From contig OY720639.1 of the NCBI GenBank assembly GCA_963169105.1, positions 121,417,117-121,481,116 on the forward strand: a DNA stretch of 64,000 bases, read 5' to 3'. The position numbers and the translations under genes were made by a program. Source of the stretch: Ceriagrion tenellum. Taxonomy: Eukaryota > Arthropoda > Insecta > Odonata > Coenagrionidae. Below the pieces are notes generated by a model. That model was not told the DNA's origin, made no database searches, and was given only the letters and a program-made list of their open reading frames with translations. The stretch's first letter is position 1, and each line of letters starts with the position of its first letter. Below, in pieces: positions 49,030 to 61,934 of this stretch.

Positions 49030-49420
49030 TACAGGTAGGAGAGGTTTGGGGGTGAGCGTAAGGAAAAAGGCAGATAAGTCGGGGAAGAAGGTGGTATTAA
49101 AAAGAGGCTGTGGAGGGAGTTTGTGGATGAAATGGGATTATATTTGGAGGGAGGAAAGTAAGAGGAGTAGGGGAAAAGGGATAAAGAGCACAAAAAAGGT
49201 TTCCTCAACAATGGGAGGGCATTAGCCAGAGTAAATGAGTGGAGAGATTCGCGCTGGCCAGGACACGTAATGGCCGACCGGAATAATGGATGCTCCCAAG
49301 CGTGGAGACTACAGATGGTCTTCCCCTGCTTCACTCCTCCTCTTCCTACCTCTTCTTCCTCATTCGCCTTTTCTTTCTCTTCTACGTTTCTCTCCCTCCT
49401 GCTCCCGCCATTGCTTTCAG
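49030..49420. other. Paired purine and pyrimidine tracts
   Basis: The plus strand is G/A-rich at 49030-49200 and C/T-rich at 49313-49420, so the two tracts face each other. The long minus-strand frame (159 codons, 48972-49451) traverses both and is low-complexity; I do not regard it as a gene. Confidence 0.45.
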
Positions 49421-49459
49421 CTATTGCACCAAATTTGACTCCAGCAGTCATGTATTTTC

Positions 49460-52400
49460 ACAATTTAGCAATGTAAAATTGGTAACATCAATATCAATTT
49501 AGAGATCATCTTTGGCAAAGCATAAATGAAACAAAGTAATTTGCGGCTGGCGATAGAGATAGATCACCCTGTATAATTAAAAAAAATGTAAAAACACTGG
49601 GGTGATACCTTCCGTAGTTTCTTAAAATCTTTCAAATTACACTTTACTATATTCCATCCCCAAAATCAAAACCTAATTCAACTGTCCATAGAAGGCATTA
49701 AGAGAAACCGTTGAGACTGGTTGCCAAGGGATAGTCACGTATTTACGACTGTCACCTTTCTCTGTAGTAAAAATATTCAAAAGTAACAATAGTAATCATC
49801 AAATAGTAGTAAAAATTTTGTATACTTAAGGAAAAAGACTTGATTATTTCTACTGCGTAAGTTATGGTTACTCCTGGCTAGACAAAATCATATTCATTTT
49901 CTGGATAAAATCATTACGATACTGACTAAAATTACGTTACAAGTTAATATTAAATAGTATTAAGTTTTTTGAATGTGTTTCCTGATAAAAACCGAAATGA
50001 TAAACATAAATAACTAAGAGTTACCTCTTGAATGGCGAGTGTGAAATATTATAGAGAAAAGCACCGATTTTTCGGTCGTATCATCCAATATTTGCAATCA
50101 AAAGTTTATGCTGTGAGTGTTCATTATTCAAAAAGTGAAAAATGTTTTATTATTCTCAACTGTTGACTTTTTTCATTAGATATATTATCAAATAAGTATC
50201 TGCGCTTGGAAAATCAGTTCAAAATGCTTTCAGTTCCATTCATGGTAAACATCGATGCCCATATTTAGAGAAGGCATGAACCCTTTTTAGTTCTGTGCTA
50301 CACACGAGAATGACAGCAGAATGTTTATTTTCTAATGCTGTTTTCATAGGGTAGATATTTTTCTACTCTTCTAGGAACCATATCACTATTAAATCAGTGA
50401 ACCAAATTCATTCTATATTCTCCTATGCTCTTATACTTTGCGAAGCATGTAGGCGTGAAACGGATTACAAGTCATTGAAATACATACATGCTATATAATT
50501 GGTATGCAAGAGCATAAAAGAGCAGTGTGGGTGCCATTGACTGTAATATATACGGGTAAATAGACTAATACGACTAAATAGAAAAATAATAAAAAATATG
50601 AAAAGTAATGTCGGAGAAAGCCGAGACCATTTTAAAGTTTTTAAACAACTGGATGATTGAACTAAGTAAATATACTACAGAGGCACATATTTTCTTGGAC
50701 AACGCTTTGTTCCCAGAAGAAAAAACAAACAATTAATGAACGATCTCGCGAACGAAATTTATTTTCCACAGAATTAACTTCGAAGTAGATATCCTCTGGA
50801 CGGATTGATAGGGATGCATTAATGCGGTAATCCAAGCAATATTTAAGAAGTACCTAACAAGTACGCAAGAAGTATGGTTCACTAAACCACTTCTTTCCAC
50901 GAGACCAATTTCATCTTCCACTTGCCAATGAAAACAACTATCCATTGGTGAGAGCTTTTCTTACGCCATAGTGAGAAAAATGAACTAAGTGCTTCTTGGG
51001 TCAAATTCTCGCAGCTAGGTTGTGGAAAGATGACCTACTCATTATTTCTCGATAGCCATGGCATATAGATTAGCATAATATTGATAGAGATGATACAATA
51101 TGATACAATATAGACAATTAGTGAAAATTTAAATACGACGTTGAATAAAAAATGGGAGTATTATCTACAAAATCGTAATTGTTAACCCAGAATCACGCAA
51201 CAAATATGCAATAATAAGCAAATAGTGATGACCTTTTGATGAAAATGGGTAGATAATCATTATCAAATAACCGCAGAGAAAACGACGTAAATCAAACGCT
51301 TTAAGTTACATTGTTTCCTCTTTCCATTTTTTCATAAAACTTTATAACTTGGTTTGATTAGTCAACCTTTGATGAATAATGGTCCGACAAAACTGGAGCA
51401 ACATTATTCGAGCCCACCTTTGACCTTTTATGTTGACTTTATGGGCGACATGTGTGACAAAAAAATTGTCACGCAGGTAAAATTTCGGAAGCTAACCATA
51501 TTTGGGGCTTAAACTTTTTGGAGTGGAGTATATGCAATTCATGCGGCTGGTAGACAACGGAAAATAGACTTTAGGCAATAATTGCAAGATAAGTCATAAC
51601 CGAATGGATATTTTTCAGGCAGAATCCGCTACAAATGCCCGGAGAACTTTATGACCGTCGCACTTTCCGAATTGTGTTCACTCCTGTTCTTTTTTATTCA
51701 TTCCACTTTTTTGAAACTGTGTAAACGCTCGTTTTGTGTTATTTCTCTTCCTTCCGTTTATCGCCATCCTTTTCCTTCTTATTTTTCGCATTTCTCTCAA
51801 TAGCGTTCCTTTATATTACGCCATTTTCCTTCTCTCCCAGCCCTTTAAAAAGTAGGGCATTTACCGTGCTATAGCAGTTTCCGTAAAGCAAAAGGGATTG
51901 AATTGCTCTGGTGTGCTATTGGACGCAGTTTCTCGTTCCTAATACAAAGCTTTGTGACTCCCCTCCTTCTAACCTCCCGCTGCCCACACGTGTTGAGTTC
52001 AGCTGTTAACTGCGCCGAGTTAACCAATAAAACTCACTGCGTTTTCTATCTCTTATGCACATTCGGTTGATATTAACAGCATTGATTCCTTCGGGGACAT
52101 AAATTCTACGAAAATGACGTTAAAAAGACTACGATACGGCAATTATTTGTTTTATCTCCACATGATGGAAACGGATGTATTTTTCAAAACACTGGATAAA
52201 ATGCTCATATTCTGACTATGGTGGTCAAAATTTTTTTCACTTTTGTGTTAACGACGATTTTTTTGGTAAAAATTTTTAGTGAATGGATATTGCATTCCAG
52301 AGGGTGAATCATGTGCAAAATTTTCCATATACCTAATCTGGAATACTAAATGATATATCTTTATTTTCGTTCTTCCGGTGAAGAAGCAATTTTCACAAAG

Positions 52401-53755
52401 ACTAGCAAAAAAGTGATATCAAAACACCAATCTATAGGCTTATAAAATTAGATGTTTCGTTTGGATAACTATCATGTCTATATTTTATGAAACTTAATAC
52501 CAGGCATTTGGAAGGTAACACTTGGTAAAATTTGTAAACCACAGATACCCTTCAAAAAACATTTTAAAAATTGATTCAAGTCCAAAATTTCTGTTTAAAA
52601 TTTGAATTGCAGCGTTTAAACATGCGGAATAGTGTACGGTTAACTCTAAACAAATGTGCATATCTTTGCCAAAATTTTTTCTTATAATCCAGCCCAGTGG
52701 ACGCAGAATAAAAATAAAACTAAATTTAGACAACTATCAATTAGAATAGGTTGGCGATATTTTGGGGAATTGCAATACTATACACGAAGGAATATACACG
52801 TCTAGGGATATTACAAACGCTATCTCAAGTCAGTCAGTTTTTCCCTTCTCATGAGTTTTTTTTTACCTTCAGGAGAAAGCACTTTAGCATATACTTTAGA
52901 CCGATTCTAAGTATAGCATTGCGACAACGTAATTTGCTAAAAGATATGATTTTCAATCGAATAAAATTAAATTTTTAAATATAGGTGTAACATTTACAAA
53001 AGAGGAAACCACTTCTTTCGAATACGACCATTTTAGTTCGTTTTGGAAACCTGACATTAAATCATAACTTCATGACTAGCAGATACAAAAGAGATTTTTG
53101 CGTGTGCACTTATTTCAATTTTGAAAAAGGTCCGAAATTTTAAATCTAACCAAATATCCGATATTCTCTTGGGAATAGTGGAACTGAAAAGCTGGAAAAT
53201 GGAAAAATTAATGTTTAAATATTGTATATCTAAAATATTAGTTTGGATAGACTGATGATTTACGCGCTGATATGTAATGCTGGAAATTTAATAGGTCTTT
53301 CACCTGTGCTCAAAAGTCAGGTCAGTGATGACCTTAGCACGTACAGTAGTGGTCCACGTTCTCTATTAGGAGCTATTTAAAACTTTGGATGGATTAAAAT
53401 AAGTAAAACAATATATCTCAGTTTATTAATTTTTAGATGAAGTATATATCAACCTTGGTCAAAATGCAGAAGCGTGTTTTCATGGGAATATTATTTTAAA
53501 TTTTATTCCCAAATAATTCCCGTTTAATTTCTATTACTAAGATCAGGTCGAAAATGAAGTATTTACCCGAAATGCTTCATAAATTGCTAGCACTCTCTTA
53601 TACATAGAGAATACTTGATAGAATGTATTTTCAGAGTTCGACAAATTATAAGTTAAGATGAAAAATATTGCAGGGGAGAATCTGAACTTAAGAATGGAGT
53701 CGAAGATGCAATTCAGTCGGATCCTATTTTTTTACAATAGAGCAATATCCCAGCT
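49460..53755. other. Long stretch without recognised features
   Basis: About 4.3 kb, AT-rich. At 51660-52050 a pyrimidine-biased, more balanced segment includes CCCTTTAAAAAGTAGGGC, possibly TATA-like, but nothing ties it to a gene. Confidence 0.4.
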
Positions 53756-53769
53756 GCACAAGACAAACA

Positions 53770-54480
53770 TTGAGTTTTTGGGTTGTAATGAGTAAACACG
53801 CCGCCACTTCACAGAGCATTAGTTCATCCCGATATTCGGGGAGTGGCGAGGTCAAGGTATTTTCGCATTCATTTTCCATTTCCTCTCAGTCCGAGTATCA
53901 GACCAGCGACGCACACTTGAATTCTCTCAGTCTGATAACGCGGCGAGGACGTGAATAGCCAAACACTCCCAATTTCCTCAGGACCAGTTTTTCACAAATC
54001 CCTAATCCCTGTGGTCTGCACGGTCCGTTCGCCCGAACGACGATCTCCAACAGCCACTAATACCTCTCTAGGCATACCCACCTTGGACGGCGACTCTTCT
54101 TCGTTCTTTTTATATTTTTTTCAGTTTTTTTTCCTCGCGGACACATGCTTCCCTACGGTGGCAATCGTGGATTCAGTGGTATTCGGCCCAAAAGTGCTCC
54201 CGCAAACCTTTTTCCTCTCTTCCCCCTTACGTCACTTCCCGCCTACATCTCTCTCTTACTCTTTTTCCATCTCCCTTGCTCTCTCTCTAACTCTTCCGTC
54301 CTTCCCCGTCACTTCCTCCCACTCCTTTTCCGCCTCTCCTTTACCTTCCCTCCTCCGACAACTCCACCTCCCTTCCCCGCCTTCCGCTGGGATGCCCTCC
54401 CGCCCTCCCTCCCTCTCCCCTTAACTCGTTCGTGCGACACTGGAAATCAATACGCGGGGGGCCGCATGTGTCCGAATTTC
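53770..54480. other. CpG-richer region then long pyrimidine tract
   Basis: 53800-54100 contains frequent CpG (GCGAGG, CGCGGCGAGGACG, GTTCGCCCGAACGACG). From about 54190 to 54421 the plus strand is almost entirely C/T. Plus-strand frames of 157 and 116 codons are Ser/Pro/Leu/Phe-rich readings of this tract with no domain. A promoter on the minus strand is one possible explanation. Confidence 0.35.
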
Positions 54481-54850
54481 TTTTTAATCCAATAACTTCA
54501 CTTTTCAGCCTCAAAAAGAGACATAAAAAGAGTTTTGGAAGGTAAAAAAGGCGAATGAGGACGAGGTTTGAGTATAATGGGACAAGGGTATTCCCTACTC
54601 TTTCCCACTCAATGTCGAAACGAGTCAACTCATTTTTTTATTCGAGTGTCAATCACTAAATAAGTGAGACAATCCTCGCATTCATTGATCAAGAACTTTA
54701 TAATTTAAGAAAATGTGAAAGAATACAGGCATCTCTAAAGTATATTTTATGGGGAGTGAAAATCGGGTGAATTGAATTTTCGTACCTCCACAGGTTGCCG
54801 TGGAAGGTTCATTTTAACTACCCCTCAAAGATTTCACACCACCTCGCATG

Positions 54851-54867
54851 AATATATATATATATAA
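54851..54867. repeat. AT dinucleotide microsatellite
   Basis: (AT)n, about eight units. Confidence 0.8.
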
Positions 54868-55247
54868 TGGGTTTAGATATTTGGAATTGTTGCCTTGGCT
54901 ATGTGTTGCCTAAATTTCCACTATTAGTTCACCCAGTCCTTGGCGCCACTTCGATTAGAGTCTTTTCAATTGTATCGTAAATAGAGGAAGTTAATTGTCG
55001 CTAACGTGAGGCTGTAGTGAATATTAAATAACGATCGAGGAGATATGAATTACTTGATGCTTTGAATAATATCTTGCTATTTTTGTGACTCAAAGTTTAT
55101 TTGTAAATGCTAGAGAGGAAATATCTACTACAGGAAATGTGCAAGAGGTTTATGAAACGTCCATCGTGTGCCAACTGAGATGTTTGTCAGACTCTGATTC
55201 TAATTTGAATGCATTAAGCCCGTTCGGCTTAAAATAAAGAATTTACA

Positions 55248-55366
55248 ATGCCTTATTTAAACAGAACTTGCTTCGTACCAGGCTGCAAAACAGAGTATGC
55301 GTGTATGAAGACCCAAAATAGGAGACTTAGATTGAAAAAATAAGAATCTGTTCATGGCGGCGGTAA
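55248..55366 (+). pseudogene. THAP zinc-finger-like fragment with splice donor
   Basis: ATG at 55248 opens MPYLNRTCFVPGCKTEYAC, whose CFVPGC (C-x4-C) followed by K-T-x-Y matches the N-terminal end of THAP domains (C2CH DNA-binding fingers of P-element transposases and host factors). The frame continues KTQNRRLRLKK and stops at 55341. Just beyond, GAATCTGTTCATGGCGGCG meets GTAAGT (55363-55368), a strong 5' splice site, as if the exon had run through with ESV.. before the stop arose. The later Cys-x2-His half was not found nearby. It is a decayed THAP/P-element exon or, less likely, a host gene exon. Confidence 0.45.
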
Positions 55367-55369
55367 GTG

Positions 55370-57480
55370 CATTCCTTTTTACGTACACTGCAATGATGGC
55401 TATTGGGAATACTCATGAAGCCACCTCGCATTACTATTAAATTTCCATAAAGCGATATTCACGAAGTACTAAGAAGTTAATTGTGCATTTATTTAATTAA
55501 ATTTTGGAGAGGAATTAAATATAACTGTAGACCAGACGATATTAAAAAAGTGTATAAATACGTCGCGCGTGTAGTACTACATTTATTATCCACTGCATTA
55601 TGATTAATTGTAAGTAAAACGTATGTATATTCATGGTAAAATCAGTACAACGTGTTTATTTACAAACTATCGACTGTATTTACATTTGAACTTCCGTCTT
55701 TTATCATTAGGCACTTTCTTAAAAGTTGCTTGTTTACGGAATTCTAGACAACAGTTTTGGTGACGAGATAACAATCATATATATTCATGCCACCACTTTT
55801 GGAAATCAAATTTTGTTTTTAAGATAACTGCATCAAAATGAAATGAAATGCCTGTACCAATTATAAAGTATAATCGTAGAAGTAGTAAATCCAGTTAATT
55901 AAAATTTTTGCCAGTCCTAGCAATAATGTGATCCATTTATTCCTCAAGTTAGGAAGTATTCAACGAAATTGACAATTATACTGTACATGAATGTGTGTAA
56001 GCGATTGAAAATTATTCTATCCTAATTTCTGAGCATAAACCTGCGGCATTGGATTGATGGTAACATAATTGGCTAAAGTTAACACCTAAAACCTTGAGTC
56101 ATCCCATTTCTGAGATTCATATAAATATATATTGAAAAAACCGTTAATATAGTTACGTTAATATACTAAACATGATTGCATTTTTTAAAAGTTAGCTATA
56201 AAAATTATGCATTTGACTCACAGCCGTCAGGTACAGGTACAGGCAAATTCTATAATGTATTAAACGGTCTTTCCTTAAAATTCTTTAATGAAAGTGAAAA
56301 ATTCAAGCATTTCAGTAGGAAAATTCTCGCCGGTCCACGTCCAGCATGATTTGAAATGCGTTTCCGAAAGAAATGACTGCTGTTACACTCCTTGGTCAAC
56401 CTGCTGCATTCTATGACCTTTTTTTAAGGTTGTACCTATGTGACAGCATTTCTTGTTTATTATTTCCTTCATTTTATTTACTGGTCAACATAAATAATAT
56501 GGCATTGTTGAAAAATAAATATAAACATCGATTTTAAATCCGTGTATTCTTATATATACACCCACCTTTCAATGTATTGAAGCAACGAGTATTTTTCAGA
56601 ATTTCAGCTCAATTTAATGGCAAAAATACGGGGAAAATATACATATTCACTACATACGTATGTGATATATCTTGTCGAATAAGTAGAAATCTTAATATCT
56701 GTATATTTATCAAGCCTCGTTTTTATTATTTCACCACTTAAGTGACTATGAAATATTATTCACTAAAGCCGCGTATTCTTTGTGAAGTTCGTATCGATCC
56801 GATAAAGTCTTGTCAAAGCAATACTTACGAATAAGAGAATATGTTTCAGCATTAGACATTGATTTGAATATTTATCTCTCAAAAGCAAAAAGGCAAAACT
56901 TGATGGTAAATAATATTTCTGAAAGCCCGCTTCCTTTGTGACGCAAACAACATAACACCTCGAAGATTGCCCCAACGAAAAAGGGTGAGACACTTTGACG
57001 GCATTTTATAGTGTCTCGAAAACCACGCACGGGTTAAAACGCGGTTTGTCTCATATATTTCGCACGCTCCGAGAGCGGAAAGCCTGAGGAGCCTTTAATG
57101 TATTCCTATTATGAAAGCCTATCAAAAACTTCGATGACAAAGGACCCAATAAATTTATGATAAACAAGGTAATCAACACCTGTTATGCTATGATAAATGG
57201 CTAGTTTTCGCTGAGGGAAATACCTCTTAAGATGTGACCCAGAAAGCAGGATGAACACTTTCTCAACTGAGGAAAATGCACATCTTTAATTTTCTTCCGC
57301 AAATATACGCGCAAAGATCTCACATAATACATCGTACCAAGCATTTATTAGTTAAAACTCAATTCTTAATGAGAATATGTTATCCGGACTATGGGTAAAA
57401 ACAAAGGAAAGGAGAATGTTAAGGGGTTTTGATCCAGGTATCCTAAGAGTAAAATACGTCGAAATCATAGACTATATGGA
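55370..57480. other. AT-rich stretch, nothing recognised
   Basis: About 2.1 kb. No further THAP exon, repeat or RNA gene is recognised. Confidence 0.4.
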
Positions 57481-57483
57481 CTG

Positions 57484-57646
57484 TGACGGCTTACGGGATT
57501 GTTTCCGCGTTGTGTCATTTTTTATGACAGTTTTGCGAGTGTTTCAGCTCGCTCCTTCAGGACTTCGACCTGAAGAAGCGAGCTGGAACGCTCGCGACAC
57601 TGTTGTCAAAAAATTGCACAACGCGGAAGCAATCCCGTAAGCCATC
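57484..57646. repeat. Palindromic element with ribozyme-like core
   Basis: Arms at 57485-57561 and 57569-57644 are long inverted copies around a 7-bp loop. Matched blocks include GGCTTACGGGATTG, CCGCGTTGTG, GCGAG and GCTCGCTYCTTCAGG. The right arm (plus) reads CCTGAAGAAGCGAGCTGGAA followed by CGCTCGCGACAC: CUGANGA, a 5-bp GCGAG/CUCGC stem and GACAC where GAAAC is expected. The left arm carries a weaker copy on minus. Arm identity is roughly 85 percent. It is non-coding apart from a chance 87-codon frame. Confidence 0.75.
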
Positions 57647-57654
57647 ATGATTCA

Positions 57655-60600
57655 ATATCTACTACTCCGCGGAAGATATCATAACATCATAGAAAATATG
57701 CTTGTCTTATTTCTTTACTTGTTTGCAAATTTCATGTTTGTTGCCATATCAAAAAGTTTATGCTTTTTGATATTTGAATTATTTAGTCTGTTTGTGAATA
57801 AACACTAAAGGTGGCCTTGAGCTTATTTACTCGTAATATTATAAATATGATTTTCCCTATAAAAATCGGTACTTAATTTTCAATTGAACTTCCCCGATAA
57901 AAAACTCAGACTCACTTGTTTAGAAGTACTGGGTGAGGTATTGAAACTTGCGTATGTTTAAAAAATTTAATTTGGTACTGTTTTTTCACAAAAAAATATC
58001 ATTTCAAGAGCTGTCCTCCAGCTCTTAAATGAGGCTCTTGGTAGACAACCCTGAGTTTGATGGGTAAAGAAGTAACAATATGAGCCTCAAAGACCACTTT
58101 TGTGACACCCAAACATTTGGCAAACAATCAAAGTTCTGCGCTAATTTTGATATATATATCGACGATACGGAGAAGAATGTTAGGCAACCGAAAAGAATAG
58201 CAGAAAAGCATACTCGTGTTATGAAAATTTACCAAATTATCCTCTCTGAGCTGACTGACAAACCGGCAACACACTGGAAGCCCCATTTATTCTCATGAGT
58301 GGAAGAAAGAAGTTTTGGAGGCGGAGTAGTTATCGCAGCGAGTGTGATAATGGCCCGTGGGAGGATTTGTTGGGCAAAATGTATCAGCTGAGCACTTTTT
58401 CCGCGGAAGTTCATTCGATATTAACGCCTTCGTTATCTTTCTCTCATTAGGATGATTGAAATGGTCCTCCACGTCAAAGTCTTGCGGGAACTTGGTCCGG
58501 GTAATCAGGTTCCATCAAAGACACTCTCGGATTGCTTCCTTAAGCCTGCTCTCCCTTCCCTGCTCCCGAGAATAGCTGAAGTTTCTCCTGGGGGATAAAG
58601 GCATTTCATCCTCATCCACGCGGAAGGATAACGATTTGAAAATTAAGGCCTGAAGCTGAAGTTATAATTCGACGTGTATACTTTTAAGGAAGAGTAATAT
58701 ACAAAAGTGAATTATCACACATTTTTAATAACAGACTCACACTCAGATGGTAATAGGTCATTCATGAAGTAACATCAGAGCATTGAGGTATGGTTTAATT
58801 TAATCATAACTGGCAATTTCCATTGTTCTCATTGAATTGCATGAAGCTACTAAAAAATAATACAATACTATAAATATCAGTCAACCAACGGCGCTAAGTT
58901 AATGTAAGTTTCTTTGAAGAGAAATAGAGCCATTTTGGAATGTCCCATGGTGTACATATTAATGTTATCAAAGATACAGTGCGGTAGATCAATTAAGGCT
59001 TTAGGACTCTCTTCTTTCAAATTCAAACAAGAGTATGGGTAGCGATCCATGCAACCTCACAATTAAACGCCAGTTTATTTAATGGCAAATTGAACTATAA
59101 ATAACATGGCATAACAATTGCATAATTTTAAATAATAACACGGCTATTACCATGATTGATTATATTTTAACATACATAGAGCTATAGCAAGATTTCCGAA
59201 TGAAGTAATTCACTGAGGCATGTTAATATGGTTATTATTATCCCATACAGTGATATAAATAAAAGATTTGAGAATTCATGTTGTAATATTTATACAGTGC
59301 TCGCCCTCAAATTAACCCACTCTTCAATAAAAACAAAGCTCATTAACTTAGAATCACTATTTGAACTAAATATATTTGTTCATTTTTTACATTAATTTTA
59401 TATTTGTAATTCAAACTTCCAATGCAGTCTCAAAATTAAAAGATTATTTTTTTCCGTTTTTGTTACTGACGACATTTCCACCAACGCCTATTTCTACCAC
59501 AATGAGGCAAATTCGTTAGATATACCTACCTTAAGTATGACCATAGAATTATACTCTAATCAAGGGTGTAACAAAAAACCATCAGTATTTCATTTTCTTG
59601 TTGGATGTTTCCTGAACATGAGGGAAAAACATTTTTTTCACGAAATAAAGAGGCAGATCTCAACTTGCTACGCATATCCTTTTTCTTAATCATCGCAAAA
59701 TGTCCATATATATGTCGGACGTTGTGTGTGGGACTACAGTGATGCGATTCGGAGTTGCTATACTTTTAAAAACTTGCAATAGTTTTCCTCAACTATAGCC
59801 GAAGCTACTGGAAAGCATGAAACTAAGAGTTTACAAATGAATACAAATTGATGATGGAATAATCAGCAAAATGTATGCTGCGACATCAAAAGGTGTTAAT
59901 GATAAGAACTCATTAAACAATGTACTATCTGCGCTGACAAATATCACATATCCACCGGCACTTTTGAATCTATTGCATGGGATTTGTATAAACGCCAATT
60001 TTAAAAATCATCCAGTACGTGGTACGATTACCTGCGGTAAATTGTATCACAAACCTATAAAGTAAATTGCAAGAAAAAGATTTTGGTTATCATACTGAGT
60101 AATATTTTGAAAAGAACGACTTAAAGGGATTAGCTAATTTAGATTAATGTCAATTATGGATTTCAATTTTGAGGAGAAAAGAGTTTACAGTAAATCACGC
60201 GTTGCAGAAAGGTAGACTCCATCTTAAAATTTTATTTTCGGTATACTATCACATAAAGTCCGTGCGATGTTGAAACCACTTATAAATACACGACGAAGGA
60301 TTAAACATACGACCAATTACTTAACAAACAAACTTTACAAAAACTTAAATCGATCAGTCATTTCTCAAAGTAATCTACTTGGGATACATTTTCTTAAGTC
60401 GTGACTTAAGGAGATGACTATTATAAATTTTCTCTGCGTCCAAAATGTGTATTAGGTTAAACAAGGAAAAATTAAGTTTGCAATTCTAGGGTAAAATGAC
60501 TTCGAATGAAATTATGAAGATATATTTCAGCGATGAAACTCACCGTTAAATAAATCAATAATTTTTGCAACTACAAAGTTAAATTATTCTAATTAAATCA

Positions 60601-60935
60601 AAATGAAGTTCAAATGGAAACCATTGATAATGAAATAATGAATATCTTAGTTTTTCAAAAAAAGAGAGTACCGGAAGATGTAGCGCAGCGATGAAACCCG
60701 GGTCGTAAGAAAGTAATAAATCTTTTGTGAAAAAGCAACTTATTTATTATTTCATTATGAAAGAATTCCACGAAGTTACTGCCAGTACCATTAATTCTGA
60801 CAATACCACGTCAAAGCCATAGGTATATTCATCGTTTTTAATTTGTGATTTCATTTTTAATGTTATTTTTGAAACACAAACTTATTCACTCCAAGGTACG
60901 ATAACGTTTTATTTAAAATGACCGCATAACACCCA
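57655..60935. other. Long stretch without recognised features
   Basis: About 3.3 kb. 58300-58620 is of balanced composition but shows no recognisable coding motif. The remainder is AT-rich. Confidence 0.4.
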
Positions 60936-60937
60936 CT

Positions 60938-60957
60938 CACACACACACACACACACC
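60938..60957. repeat. AC dinucleotide microsatellite
   Basis: (CA)n interrupted at its left end, about nine uninterrupted units. Confidence 0.85.
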
Positions 60958-60999
60958 CATATTAAAAATGTCCCTGAGACTGCTTTGCTTCAGCCCTGA

Positions 61000-61340
61000 T
61001 GCCCTACCATCAAAACTTCCAATGGTATTCACTCCCAATGGAGTTGGGTTCAAGGTGAAATAGAGCGGCGCGGGCTGGAGAGAGAGTATTCGGGATATCT
61101 CCAGAGGCGAGAACGAGCGAAGTAGAACGATGAAGCCGTAGACAGAGATCTAGAATGTAAAACATGAGTCCCTGTCTCGCCAGGGGTGACTGGCGCGAAG
61201 TAACACTTTCTCCTCTTGAAGCCAGAAGATGGCGTTCTCGCAGGACGTAGTTTCGCGCAGGAAAGGACGGAGATGAGTCTGGGATAAATAGTTTATGTAC
61301 CGCACTCTCCCGTATCCCATCTGCTCTTACCCTCATGTGC
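61000..61340. other. GC/CpG-richer island with open minus-strand frame
   Basis: Composition is near balanced with many CpG (GAGCGGCGCGGG, GGCGCGAAG, TTTCGCGCAGG). A 108-codon minus-strand frame (61010-61336) begins MRVRADGIRESAVHKLF and has no domain I recognise. It could be an exon or promoter of an undetected gene, or a transposon internal region. Confidence 0.3.
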
Positions 61341-61779
61341 TCACAAACGACCGTCGCTTAATCCATGGGAATTTTGAAAGCTTAAACGCATGTCGGGCCG
61401 AGTTTATGGTCAGTTTTAAGGGCTAATCTCGATCCACATCACTTAATACCTACAGCGTAGTGAACATTCGGCAGGCCTTTAAGTTTCCTTTTCAACGAAA
61501 AACTTATTCTAAAGCCTCCCCAAATCCAATGTTCCCTCCTGGTTGGCATGTATAGTATAGCGTATGTTGCTAAATTTCAATAGCTGAAAAGAAGTCGGAA
61601 ATTTAGGAGCTGTCAACTATTGATGAAGTTATTCACTGAGAATCATCACGCGTGTTGTTATTATACACATCATTGCTACGAGCGAACATATAGTGTTACA
61701 CAACTTTTAGAGGGTTTGGTTGGGTGCCACTTTGGAGGCTACATGTTAGGTAATATTTACTTGACATATTCAGAAAATT

Positions 61780-61910
61780 GCGTTTTAGAGCCACATAGAA
61801 AAAATCATTTTGACGCATCATTATATCTTCAGATCCAACAAAAGCGATCAAATAAGAGAGATAGGTCACCAAACTGATAGTTACAAAAAATTTCGTTCTT
61901 TCAACGAAAA
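61780..61910 (+). mobile_element. LINE ORF2 terminal block remnant
   Basis: The plus strand reads FRSNKSDQIREIGHQTDSYK then KFRSFN, the same terminal block as at 24.1 kb (SDQIGELYGHTGRYK) and 1.8 kb (TDRYKNSFFPHTI). It sits inside an open frame of 129 codons (61810-62199) whose remainder is unrelated. It is a 5'-truncated, decayed jockey/CR1-like copy. Confidence 0.65.
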
Positions 61911-61934
61911 AGAAGAGATCAAAATCAACGCGGA

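Noticed and set aside
48972..49451. 159-codon minus-strand open frame
   Set aside because: It crosses facing purine and pyrimidine tracts and changes composition mid-way (Glu/Arg then Ser/Pro/Leu); no domain or start context supports it.
49571..49586. ATCACCCTGTATA as a mariner-type terminal repeat (also at about 6591-6602)
   Set aside because: No matching inverted end or TA duplication was found near either site.
53951..54424. 157-codon plus-strand open frame
   Set aside because: Most of it is a reading of a C/T tract; no recognisable domain.
59295..59335. CAGTGCTCGCCCTCAAATTAACCC as a Tc1-type end
   Set aside because: No inverted partner and no TA flank.
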